This document shows positions 27,380-34,918 of a stretch of 64,000 bases of DNA, in pieces. Each line of letters opens with the position of its first letter. Within the stretch, counting starts at the first letter, position 1. The DNA comes from Limnochorda sp. L945t (GTDB lineage: Bacteria; Bacillota; Limnochordia; Limnochordales; Geochordaceae). The notes under the pieces are model-generated. The model had not been told where the DNA came from. It was given only the letters and a program-made list of their open reading frames with translations, and ran no database searches. The DNA lies in NCBI RefSeq assembly GCF_035593305.1, contig NZ_CP141615.1:1116001-1180000 (forward strand), in the 5' to 3' direction. Position numbers and translations under genes: made by a program.

Positions 27380-27937
27380 GTGCAGGGCGTGCAGCGGGAG
27401 TCCGTGCTGGAGCTGCTCGAGGCCGTAGGCCTGGCCATCGGCCTGGCGGCGGTCATCATCCTGTTCGTGGCCCAGTCCTTCCTGGTCCAGGGACACTCCA
27501 TGGAGCCCACGCTCCACAACGGCGAGCGCTTGCTGGTGGACAAACTGAGCTACCGGTTCCGCAGCCCGGAGCGAGGGGAGATCGTGGTCTTCCGGGTACC
27601 GACCGATCCGTCGCGCAAGTTCATCAAGCGGATCATCGGGGTTCCGGGAGACATGCTGGAGTTCCAGGGCGGGCGCGTGCTGCTCAACGGGAGGCCGCTC
27701 CAGGAGAGTTACGCCCGTGGCCCGACGCAAAGCCAGGTGGCCCGCACGGTCGTGCCTCCCGGGCGCTACTTCGTGCTGGGGGACAACCGCCTCAACAGCG
27801 ACGACAGCCGTTTCGACGACGTCGGCTTCATTCCCCGCGACGCCATCATCGGGCGCGCCCTGCTGATTTACTGGCCGCTCTACCGGGCGAGCCTGGTCCA
27901 GGTGCCGGCCACTTTCGCGAGCGCGGCCCGCCCGTGA
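27380..27937 (+). CDS. lepB: Signal peptidase I
   Basis: The 185-aa membrane serine protease removes signal peptides from exported proteins. One N-terminal transmembrane helix (about residues 13-32) anchors it. The catalytic Ser is in GHSMEPTL and the Lys in FIKRIIGVPGD; the C-terminal boxes VLGDNRLNSDDSRFDDVGF are present. GTG start. The rplS-lepB-rnhB order matches Bacillus, except that rbgA is missing between lepB and rnhB. Confidence 0.95.
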   Translation: MQGVQRESVLELLEAVGLAIGLAAVIILFVAQSFLVQGHSMEPTLHNGERLLVDKLSYRFRSPERGEIVVFRVPTDPSRKFIKRIIGVPGDMLEFQGGRVLLNGRPLQESYARGPTQSQVARTVVPPGRYFVLGDNRLNSDDSRFDDVGFIPRDAIIGRALLIYWPLYRASLVQVPATFASAARP

Positions 27938-28007
27938 CGGTGCCCGTCGGGGCGGGAGCAGGATAGAGCCTTCCAGGATCCGACGCTTCCGAGGATGGGA
28001 CTCCCGC

Positions 28008-28757
28008 ATGGAGGAAAGCGACGTTGCCCGGGCCCGGCGGCTCGCGGCCAGCAAGCAGATGATCCTCCTGGACCGGACAGGCGTCCGGGCCGTGCTCGGG
28101 CACTGTGCGCCCCCGGCTGCCGCACCGGCGTGCCAGGGGCGCCGGGCGGAGGGTTGCGCTCCCCTGCTGGTGCCGGCCGGCGAGCGGTGGGCAGGGGTGG
28201 ACGAGGTGGGCCGGGGCCCCCTGGCAGGCCCGGTGGTGGCCTGCGCGTGCCTCCTGCCGCCGGGTTGGTGCCCGGAGGGCCTGCGCGACTCCAAGGCGCT
28301 CTCGCCGAGAGCGCGCCGGGAGCTGGCCCGCGTCATCCTGGAGCGGGCGGACGACGTGCGGGTGGCCGTCGCTTCCCACTTCCTGGTCGACCGGCTCAAC
28401 GTGCTGCGAGCGTCGCTCGCCGCGATGGGCGCGGCAGCCGACGCTCTGGAAGGTGACGTGGGCCGCGTCGTCGTGGACGGTGCGTTGCCCTTGCCCCTCA
28501 CCAGGCAATGGCCCCAGCAGGCGATGCCTCGGGCGGATGCCCGTGTCGCGTGCGTGGCCGCTGCGTCGGTGGTCGCGAAGGTCTTGCGCGACACCCTCAT
28601 GGAGGCCCTGGCCCCCGCCTACCCGGGTTACGGGTGGGAGCGCAACAAGGGGTACGGGACTCCCCAGCACCTCGAGGCCCTCGCCGCCCTGGGTCCCTCG
28701 CCCCTGCACCGCCGCTCCTTTCGGCCCGTTTGGGAGGCCGGGAGCAAGCCGGCGTGA
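28008..28757 (+). CDS. rnhB: Ribonuclease HII
   Basis: RNase HII cuts at ribonucleotides in DNA and RNA-DNA hybrids. The 249-aa product has the catalytic GVDEVGRGPLAGPV (Asp, Glu), RDSKALSP, VVVDGALPLP and AASVVAKVLRDTLM motifs and the C-terminal GYGWERNKGYGTPQH. About 60 residues precede the core domain; the first 30 are helical as in other Firmicutes RnhB proteins, while the Cys- and Pro-containing stretch after it is unusual. Confidence 0.95.
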   Translation: MEESDVARARRLAASKQMILLDRTGVRAVLGHCAPPAAAPACQGRRAEGCAPLLVPAGERWAGVDEVGRGPLAGPVVACACLLPPGWCPEGLRDSKALSPRARRELARVILERADDVRVAVASHFLVDRLNVLRASLAAMGAAADALEGDVGRVVVDGALPLPLTRQWPQQAMPRADARVACVAAASVVAKVLRDTLMEALAPAYPGYGWERNKGYGTPQHLEALAALGPSPLHRRSFRPVWEAGSKPA

Positions 28758-29140
28758 GCTGCGGCAGCCAGGAGCGCGGCCAGGCCGGAGAGCGGGCCGC
28801 CGCCGAGTGGCTGGAGCGGCAGGGCTGTACCATTCTCGACCGCAACGTGTCGTTCAAGGTGGGCGAGCTCGACCTGGTCGCCGAGGACCCGGAGGGGGTG
28901 GTCCTGTTCGTGGAGGTGAGGGCCCGTGCCCCGTGGGCGGGCCGGCCGGGCATCGAGGTGGCGGCGGCCAGCATCGGCAGAGAAAAGCAGGCCCGCTGGC
29001 GGCGGGCCGCTCGGGCCTACGTGAGCCGTCACCCCCGCCTCATGGACCGGCCCCTGCGCTTCGACGTCGTCGTGGTGGGCCTGGACGGGCAGGGGAGGCC
29101 GCACGAGATCGCCCACGTGCCCGGTGTGCTGGAGGCGTGA
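28754..29140 (+). CDS. YraN/UPF0102 family nuclease-like protein
   Basis: The 128-aa product shows the restriction-endonuclease-like core of UPF0102: GQAGERAAAEWLERQGCTIL, then GELDLVA and FVEVRARAP (the usual E-x-K/R arrangement, here FVEVR). The family function is unproven; a role near DNA repair or uptake is suggested by its frequent position between rnhB and comM/dprA. GTG start overlapping the rnhB stop. It converges with the Nudix gene, 3 nt away. Confidence 0.9.
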   Translation: MSCGSQERGQAGERAAAEWLERQGCTILDRNVSFKVGELDLVAEDPEGVVLFVEVRARAPWAGRPGIEVAAASIGREKQARWRRAARAYVSRHPRLMDRPLRFDVVVVGLDGQGRPHEIAHVPGVLEA

Positions 29141-29143
29141 GCG

Positions 29144-29650
29144 TCAGGCCGGCTCCGCCGCATCCGGGCCGGCATCGAGGTACGCGAGCGCCGCCAGGGT
29201 CTTGGCGTCGGACAGCATGCCGTTGCGGGCCATCTCCCGGAGCTCGCGCGGGGTGAACCACCGTACCTCCCCGATCACCTCGCCGGCGTCCAGGTGGCGG
29301 CGTCCCGGGCGGAGATCCTGCGCCCGGATCAGGTGCATGCGCTCGCTCGAGTACCCCGGGGCGAGGTAGAAGGCGGCCAGCTCCTCGAGGCTCCCCGCCT
29401 GCCAGCCCGTCTCCTCTTCCAGCTCCCGTCGCGCCGCCTGCATGGGCGCCTCGCCCGGCTCTAGCGTACCGGCCGGGATCTCCCACAGCCACGCGTCCAC
29501 GGCCGGGCGGTATTGCCGGATGAGCGCCACCCGGCCGTCCCGTACGGCGACCAGCGCCACCGAACCCGGATGATCGAGCAGGTGATAGACGTGCGTCCCG
29601 TCCTGCAGGCGAACTTCCTTGCTGACCCACCGCAGCTCCAAAGCCTGCAC
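29144..29650 (-). CDS. nudF: Nudix hydrolase, probable ADP-ribose pyrophosphatase
   Basis: The 168-aa protein has a complete Nudix box, beginning GTLEPGEAPMQAARRELEEE (G-x5-E-x7-REUxEExGU). The flanking VALVAVRDGRVALIRQYRPAVDAWLWEIPAG and the downstream YLAPGYSSERMHLI are typical of ADP-ribose pyrophosphatases, which split ADP-ribose into AMP and ribose 5-phosphate. The substrate is inferred from similarity. GTG start. It diverges from comM across an inverted repeat. Confidence 0.9.
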   Translation of the reverse strand: MQALELRWVSKEVRLQDGTHVYHLLDHPGSVALVAVRDGRVALIRQYRPAVDAWLWEIPAGTLEPGEAPMQAARRELEEETGWQAGSLEELAAFYLAPGYSSERMHLIRAQDLRPGRRHLDAGEVIGEVRWFTPRELREMARNGMLSDAKTLAALAYLDAGPDAAEPA

Positions 29651-29666
29651 CTCCGAACCGCCCGGG

Positions 29667-29704
29667 CCTGCCGGGCTTGTGCTTGCAGGGACAAGCCCGG
29701 CAGG
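29667..29704. repeat. 14-bp perfect inverted repeat between nudF and comM
   Basis: CCTGCCGGGCTTGT (29667-29680) and its exact complement (29691-29704) flank the 10-nt loop GCTTGCAGGG. Lying between divergent genes, it is not a simple terminator. It could be a REP-like element, a bidirectional operator or an RNA leader structure. Confidence 0.75.
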
Positions 29705-29733
29705 GACGAGCCGGGCGACCTCGAAACAAGACC

Positions 29734-31413
29734 ATGCCTGCTTTCGTAGCGCGTCGACCGGTTCCTCCGGGCGGGGACGCCGGAGGTGTCGTTTCTATCC
29801 GAGGTTACGCCAGGACCTACGGGGCGGTCGTGGTCGGCATCGAAGGCCGCCTGGTCGACGTCGAGGCGCACATCGGCCCGGGCCTGCCGGATTTCCGGAT
29901 CGTGGGGCTGCCCGATGCCTCCGTACGGGAAAGCCGCGATCGGGTGCGCGCCGCCCTCCGGCAGATCGGGCTCAGCCTGCCCGCCGGGCGCATCACCGTC
30001 AATCTGGCGCCCGCCCGCCTGCGCAAAGGTGGCGGCAGCCTGGATCTGGCCATCGCCTGCGCGGTGGCAGGCGCATGCGAAAAGCTCCCCGGCTCGACGC
30101 TGCGACGCAGCCTTCTGCTGGGCGAGCTGGCGCTGGACGGGACGCTGCGCTCGGTCGACGGCCTGGTGCCGCTGCTGGTCGAGGCGACTCGCCATCCGGG
30201 CCTGCGGATCGTCATTCCCGAAGGGGGCCGCCCCATCGCAGAAGCCCTCGACGTGCGGGGCTGGGTGGCTTGCCCGTCCCTCGAAGCGGCGATCCAGGTA
30301 CTTCGCGGGAGCCCGCCCGCGTCCCTCTCCCGCGTGCAGGCCCCACGGCGCGGCCACCCGGGCTTTGCCCTTCCCGACCCGAAGACAGGCCCGCGCGGGG
30401 GGCTCGAGCCGGAGGACATGGCCGACGTGAGGGGCCAGGCCCTCGCTCGCCGGGCTGCCGAGATCGCCGCGGCAGGCCTGCACCATCTCATGCTGCTGGG
30501 GCCCCCGGGGTCGGGCAAGACCATGCTGGCACGCCGGATGGTGGGCATCCTTCCTCCGCTGACCCGCCAGGAATGGCTGGAGGTGCTGCAAACTTACAGC
30601 GCTGCCGGAAGGCTTCACGAGCACGACCCCGAATTGAGGCCGTGGCATCCGTGGGCCAGGCGTCCCATACGGGCGCCCCACCATACGTGTACGACGGCGG
30701 GGCTCATCGGAGGAGGCGCGCGCATCAGCCCGGGGGAGTTGACGCTGGCGCACCGCGGCCTGATCTTCCTGGACGAGTTCTCGGAGCTCCCGCCCGAAAC
30801 GGCCAACGCTCTACGGGAGCCCATGGAGGAAGGATGGGTCACCCTCACCCGGGGGCCGGCTTCGGCCCGTCTCCCTGCGCAGACCCTGGTGGTGGCAGCA
30901 GCCAATCCTTGCCCGTGCGGGCTGCAGGGCGCGCCCCGATCGGCCGGGGAGTGCCGGTGCAGCCGGATCGAGCTCGTCCGGTACCGGCGGCGGCTGGGAG
31001 GGCCGGTGGCGGACCGGTTCGCTCTGTGGGTGTGGATGCGCCCCGTGGAGGAGGCGGAGCTGGTACGCCACCTCGAGGCCGAGCCGAGCTGGAAGATCCG
31101 CGAGCGGGTCATCCTTGCGCGGGAGCGCCAGCGCCGCCGGCTGGAGAAAGCCGGCTTCCGGATGGTGCCGTTCGGCCGGTCTCCCGTCAACGGGCAGCTG
31201 ACCGCTCGAGAGCTGACGGCGTTCTGCCCGCTCGATCCGCGGGTCGAGGAGGCATACGTGAGGCTCGGCCGGCAGGTGCGCGTCAGCGCGCGAGGCATGG
31301 CCAACGTGCTGGCCGTGGCCCGGACCATCGCGGACCTCGAGGGGGCGGAGCGCATTGGCGTCGAGCACATGAGGGAGGCCTTCCAGTACCGGAGGAGCGG
31401 AGGCATCGAATGA
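29734..31413 (+). CDS. comM: ComM/YifB family Mg-chelatase-like AAA+ ATPase
   Basis: ComM is a helicase-like AAA+ protein that promotes branch migration during natural transformation. The 559-aa product has the N-terminal domain GIEGRLVDVEAHIGPGLPDFRIVGLPDASVRESRDRVRAAL, Walker A GPPGSGKT at residues 256-263, Walker B LIFLDEFSEL and the CPCG..CRCS zinc cluster of the family. The ATG at 29734 is the first usual start, but it gives about 25 extra residues. GGAGGTG (29782-29788) lies 8 nt before an in-frame ATC (29797), exactly where homologues begin, so a non-canonical start is possible. Confidence 0.93.
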   Translation: MPAFVARRPVPPGGDAGGVVSIRGYARTYGAVVVGIEGRLVDVEAHIGPGLPDFRIVGLPDASVRESRDRVRAALRQIGLSLPAGRITVNLAPARLRKGGGSLDLAIACAVAGACEKLPGSTLRRSLLLGELALDGTLRSVDGLVPLLVEATRHPGLRIVIPEGGRPIAEALDVRGWVACPSLEAAIQVLRGSPPASLSRVQAPRRGHPGFALPDPKTGPRGGLEPEDMADVRGQALARRAAEIAAAGLHHLMLLGPPGSGKTMLARRMVGILPPLTRQEWLEVLQTYSAAGRLHEHDPELRPWHPWARRPIRAPHHTCTTAGLIGGGARISPGELTLAHRGLIFLDEFSELPPETANALREPMEEGWVTLTRGPASARLPAQTLVVAAANPCPCGLQGAPRSAGECRCSRIELVRYRRRLGGPVADRFALWVWMRPVEEAELVRHLEAEPSWKIRERVILARERQRRRLEKAGFRMVPFGRSPVNGQLTARELTAFCPLDPRVEEAYVRLGRQVRVSARGMANVLAVARTIADLEGAERIGVEHMREAFQYRRSGGIE

Positions 31414-31416
31414 GCC

Positions 31417-32253
31417 ATGCGCGATAGCACCCGGTGGCCCCCGAGCGTTCGCATCCACCCCACGGCTCGTGTCCATCCGGAGGCGGCGGTGGGCGAGGAG
31501 GTGACGATAGGGCCCTTTGCCCTGGTGGCGGCAGGGGCGGTGATTGGGGCCGGCACACGCGTGGGAGCCCGAGCCCGCATCGGGCCCGGCGTGGAGGTGG
31601 GGGAGGCGTGCCTCGTCGACACGGGGGCGACGCTCGGATGGGGCGACGCCGTCTCCGGGGACCGGGGCCCGGCCGTGATCGTGGGTCGTAACGTGAAGGT
31701 GCGGGAGTATGCTGTGATCCAGGCGGGGCGGGACGAGCCCACCCGCGTCGGATCGGGTTGTTACGTCATGTCCCGGACCTTCGTGGGAGCCGGGGCCTGG
31801 CTCGGCGACGGGGTGGTCGTGACGCACGGTTCGGTGGTGGAGCCGGGCGTGCGGGTCGGGCCCCACGCGGTGGTGGGCGGCTTCGGGTTGCTCTCGGCCG
31901 GAGCGGAGATCGGCCGGCGGGCCATGATCGGCGGCTTGAGCGTGGTTGCCGGGGCGGTGCCACCCTTCACTCTGGCGCACGGGGCCCCCGCGTCGCTGCG
32001 CGGGCTCAACCTGGTCGGGCTGCGGCGCGCCGCCGTCCCTCCGGGTACCCGCCAGGCCCTGTCACGGGCGTACCGCCTGCTCTTGCGGGGCGACTTCCCT
32101 CCGGAGCAGGCCGAAGCTTTGATCGGAAAGGAGATGCGGGCCATGCCCGAGGTGGAGGAGCTGGCCGCCTTCATCCGGCGCCACCCGGAGGTCCGTCGCA
32201 ACGTCGTGCGAGCATCCCCGGAGGAGACCGACGGAGAGGAGACGTCACGGTGA
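31417..32253 (+). CDS. LpxA-fold acyltransferase-like protein lacking the catalytic histidines
   Basis: The 278-aa product is a left-handed beta helix of hexapeptide repeats (from IHPTARVHPEAAVGEEVTIGP) followed by the C-terminal helical domain of UDP-GlcNAc O-acyltransferase (GLNLVGLRRAAVPPGTRQALSRAYRLLL...PEVEELAAFIRR). In LpxA the catalytic region reads as H-V/I-A-H-D; here the aligned stretch is VMSRTFVGAGAWLGD. By my hand alignment the equivalents of E. coli His125, His144 and His160 are all replaced (Gly, Gly, Ser). Lipid A acylation by the normal mechanism is therefore unlikely. It overlaps the sugar aminotransferase by 4 nt, so an aminosugar-related role is plausible. ATG start 3 nt after comM. 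Confidence 0.85.
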   Translation: MRDSTRWPPSVRIHPTARVHPEAAVGEEVTIGPFALVAAGAVIGAGTRVGARARIGPGVEVGEACLVDTGATLGWGDAVSGDRGPAVIVGRNVKVREYAVIQAGRDEPTRVGSGCYVMSRTFVGAGAWLGDGVVVTHGSVVEPGVRVGPHAVVGGFGLLSAGAEIGRRAMIGGLSVVAGAVPPFTLAHGAPASLRGLNLVGLRRAAVPPGTRQALSRAYRLLLRGDFPPEQAEALIGKEMRAMPEVEELAAFIRRHPEVRRNVVRASPEETDGEETSR

Positions 32254-33377
32254 ACGCCCTCACGCATCCCATCCCCGCTTTCGATCTCACCCGCCAGCAC
32301 GCAAGGCTCCTCCCCGAACTGGTGGAGGCCGCCCGGGAGGTGCTGGCCTCCGGCCACATGATCCTGGGGGCCAACGTCGCGGCGCTGGAGCAGGAGGTGG
32401 CCCGGCTCTGCGGGGTCGAGCACGGGGTCGGGGTGGCCAGCGGCACGGACGGGCTGTACCTCGCGCTGCGCGCGCTGGGCATCGGGCCGGGCGACGAGGT
32501 CGTCACGACGCCGTTCACCTTCCTCGCCACCGCGACGAGCATCGTGCGGGCCGGGGCTACCCCGGTCTTCGCCGATATCGAGCCGGATACGCTCAATACC
32601 AGCGCACGGCGCATCGCCGAGGCCCTCACGCCCCGGACCAGGGCCATCGTGGTGGTGCACCTGTACGGCAACCCGGTGGCGATGGAGCCGGTGATGGAGC
32701 TGGCCCGCGCCCGATCCCTGAAGGTGGTCGAGGACATGGCGCAGGCGATCGGGGCATCCTACCAGGGGCGTCCGGTCGGCAGCTTCGCCGATGCGGCCGT
32801 CATCAGCTTCTACCCCACCAAGAACCTGGGAGGGTGCGGGGACGGCGGGATGGTGGTCACCCGGGACGGGGAAGTGGCAGAGCGACTGCGCATCCTCCGG
32901 GACCATGGGCAGCGGCACCGCTACGTCAGCGAGGACGTCGCAGGGATCAACAGCCGCCTCGACGAACTCCAGGCGGCCCTCCTGCGGGTGAAGCTCCGCT
33001 ACCTGGATGCGTTCACCGAGCGCCGGCGCGTCCTGGCCCGGCGCTACCGGGAGGGCCTGGCCGGCCTGGACGTGGTGCCGCTGGCCGAGACGCCGGGCGG
33101 GCGGTCCGTCTACCACCAGTTCACGGTGCGCTCGGCCCGGCGCGACCGGCTCCAGGCCTACCTGAAAGAGCACGGCGTCGGTTCGACGGTCTACTACCCC
33201 GTGCCCCTGCACCGCCAGGCCGTGTTGCAGGAGCGGGTGGCCCACCCGAGGCCTCTGCCGGAGGCCGACCGAGCCGCGCAGGAGGTGCTCTCCCTGCCGA
33301 TGTTTCCCGAGCTCGAGGTCGAGGAGGTCGAGAGGGTCTGCGCCCTGGTGCGGGAGTTCGCCGTGGGGAGCGCCTGA
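32250..33377 (+). CDS. DegT/DnrJ/EryC1 family sugar aminotransferase
   Basis: The 375-aa PLP enzyme resembles aminotransferases acting on nucleotide-linked 3- or 4-ketosugars (WlbC/WbpE/GnnB-like). The fold motifs are GVASGTDGLYLAL, TTPFTFLATATSI, EDMAQAIGASYQGRPVGS with the PLP-ring Asp162, and SFYPTKNLGGCGDGG with the Schiff-base Lys191. The substrate cannot be read from the sequence. In some Proteobacteria a GnnB aminotransferase gene is next to lpxA and makes GlcNAc3N for lipid A; here no gnnA-like oxidoreductase is nearby. GTG start overlapping the previous stop codon. Confidence 0.9.
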   Translation: MNALTHPIPAFDLTRQHARLLPELVEAAREVLASGHMILGANVAALEQEVARLCGVEHGVGVASGTDGLYLALRALGIGPGDEVVTTPFTFLATATSIVRAGATPVFADIEPDTLNTSARRIAEALTPRTRAIVVVHLYGNPVAMEPVMELARARSLKVVEDMAQAIGASYQGRPVGSFADAAVISFYPTKNLGGCGDGGMVVTRDGEVAERLRILRDHGQRHRYVSEDVAGINSRLDELQAALLRVKLRYLDAFTERRRVLARRYREGLAGLDVVPLAETPGGRSVYHQFTVRSARRDRLQAYLKEHGVGSTVYYPVPLHRQAVLQERVAHPRPLPEADRAAQEVLSLPMFPELEVEEVERVCALVREFAVGSA

Positions 33378-33444
33378 CGGTTTTCCGGCCGGTGCGGCTT
33401 TAGGGGCCCATCTGGATCCTCTCCTGGAGGAGCGAGACGGGAGT

Positions 33445-33636
33445 ATGAAGCGAGCACAGCAGGATGCCAAACCGACCGGTCGTCTCCCCTTCTTCTGCCC
33501 TTCGTGCCAGAAGGAGACCCTGCACGAGGTGCGCATGCGCCGCCGTGACACGCTGGTGCTGGTCTGCACCGTCTGCAACCTGGCCTCTCTGGTCGCCCAG
33601 GATCAGCTGCGGGAAACCAGCCATGGGTCGTCCTGA
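33445..33636 (+). CDS. Small zinc-ribbon protein upstream of dprA
   Basis: The 63-aa protein has two Cys pairs, FCPSC and VCTVC, 25 residues apart, typical of a treble-clef or ribbon zinc site, and a basic stretch between (RMRRRDTLVL). No family is recognised. The ATG follows GGGAG. Its last 14 nt overlap the start of dprA, so it is probably co-translated with it. Confidence 0.7.
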   Translation: MKRAQQDAKPTGRLPFFCPSCQKETLHEVRMRRRDTLVLVCTVCNLASLVAQDQLRETSHGSS

Positions 33637-34873
33637 CCCATTCGCGCCCGGCGTCTACGCCGGGGCGTTGATGGAGCTCCCGGGCGTAGGGCCGGCGGCC
33701 GTCCGGTGGGCAGTGGAGCGCTTTGGGTCGCCGCGTGCTGCGTGGGAGGCCGACGCAGAGGCCTGGAGCGCCGACCCGCTGCTCTCGGGCACGGCGCGGG
33801 CCTCTTTACGAAGCCGCCGTGACCCGCGCGCCCTCGACCGGCTGGCCCGGGCTCTGGAGCGGTGCCGGGCCCGCGCCATCACCCCGTGGGACGACGCGGG
33901 GGCGCGCCAGGCCTGGCATCTTCCGATCTACCCTTCCAACCTGCTCGCCCTGCCGGATCCGCCGGTCGTTCTCTACGTGCGGGGCAGCCTGTGGCCCGAC
34001 GACCGGGTCGCCGTGGCTGTCGTGGGCTCCCGCAACGCCGACGTCTCGGGCCTGATGGCCGCCGAGAAGCTGGCCGCGGGGCTGGCGGAGTGGGGGTTTA
34101 CGATCGTGAGCGGGCTCGCTACCGGTATCGACGGGGCGGCCCACCAGGCGGCGCTTCGGGTGAAAGGGCGCACGGTGGCGGTGCTCGGCTGCGGCATCGA
34201 TCGCGTGTACCCGCGCGAGCACGAGCGGCTCGCACGGCAAGTCGAGGCGGCAGGGGCGCTCGTCAGCGAGTACCCGCCCGGTACTCCCGTCGACCGGTGG
34301 CGCCTCGCCCGGCGTAACTACGTGATCGCGGGTCTGAGCCTGGGCGTGGTGGTGGTGGAGGCCCGCGCCCGAAGCGGGGCGTTGTCGACGGCCGAGATGG
34401 CCGATGCCCTCTCCCGGGCGGTGCTGGTGACGCCGGGCGACATCACCCGGTCCACGACGGTCGGTTCCAACCGGCTCCTGGCCGACGGCGCCACGCCGTG
34501 CACCCAACCCGGCGACGTCGCGGTGCACGCCCTGGACACCCTCAAACTGCTGGAGGGCCCTCAGGCCCTGGAGCGGCTGGCCGCGGCGGGTGGGCCGGCG
34601 ACGACCGGAGGGCCCGAGGGCCGATGGGGGCGCCTGCTCGACCGCCTGGCCGAGCGAGACGCCCCGTCCAGGCCACCCTCGCCGGCGGAGCTGGCGCCTG
34701 CCCTGCGGGCGGTGTGGGACGTCCTCTCGAAAGGCCCGATGGACGTGGACGAACTCTCCTACCGGGCGGACCTGGCCGTCCAGCCGCTGCTCGCCCGCCT
34801 GACGGAGCTCGAGGCCGGCGGCTACGTCCGGCGTCTCATGGACGGGCGGTGGGCCAGGAGGCGCTTGGGTTAG
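33623..34873 (+). CDS. dprA: DNA processing protein DprA
   Basis: DprA loads RecA onto incoming single-stranded DNA during transformation. The 416-aa protein has an N-terminal helical region, then the Rossmann-like DprA domain with VVGSRNAD, SGLATGIDGAAHQAAL, VLGCGIDRVYPREH, SEYPPGTPV, SGALSTAEMADAL and VTPGDI. The usual RNR-I-I-AGLS motif is RNYVIAGLS here. A C-terminal winged-helix domain (about residues 350-416) is present. ATG inside the end of the zinc-ribbon gene. comM and dprA close together suggest competence or general recombination functions in this region. Confidence 0.94.
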   Translation: MGRPDPFAPGVYAGALMELPGVGPAAVRWAVERFGSPRAAWEADAEAWSADPLLSGTARASLRSRRDPRALDRLARALERCRARAITPWDDAGARQAWHLPIYPSNLLALPDPPVVLYVRGSLWPDDRVAVAVVGSRNADVSGLMAAEKLAAGLAEWGFTIVSGLATGIDGAAHQAALRVKGRTVAVLGCGIDRVYPREHERLARQVEAAGALVSEYPPGTPVDRWRLARRNYVIAGLSLGVVVVEARARSGALSTAEMADALSRAVLVTPGDITRSTTVGSNRLLADGATPCTQPGDVAVHALDTLKLLEGPQALERLAAAGGPATTGGPEGRWGRLLDRLAERDAPSRPPSPAELAPALRAVWDVLSKGPMDVDELSYRADLAVQPLLARLTELEAGGYVRRLMDGRWARRRLG

Positions 34874-34876
34874 AAT
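34871..34876 (+). promoter_or_regulatory. Possible -10 element before topA
   Basis: TAGAAT overlaps the dprA stop codon. No good -35 lies 17 bp upstream. If used, transcription would start near 34883, after the GTG at 34880, which supports TTG 34919 as the topA start. Confidence 0.3.
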
Positions 34877-34918
34877 AGAGTGGCCCGTGGCCAAGACGGC
34901 AGAGGTGGGAAGCATGGG

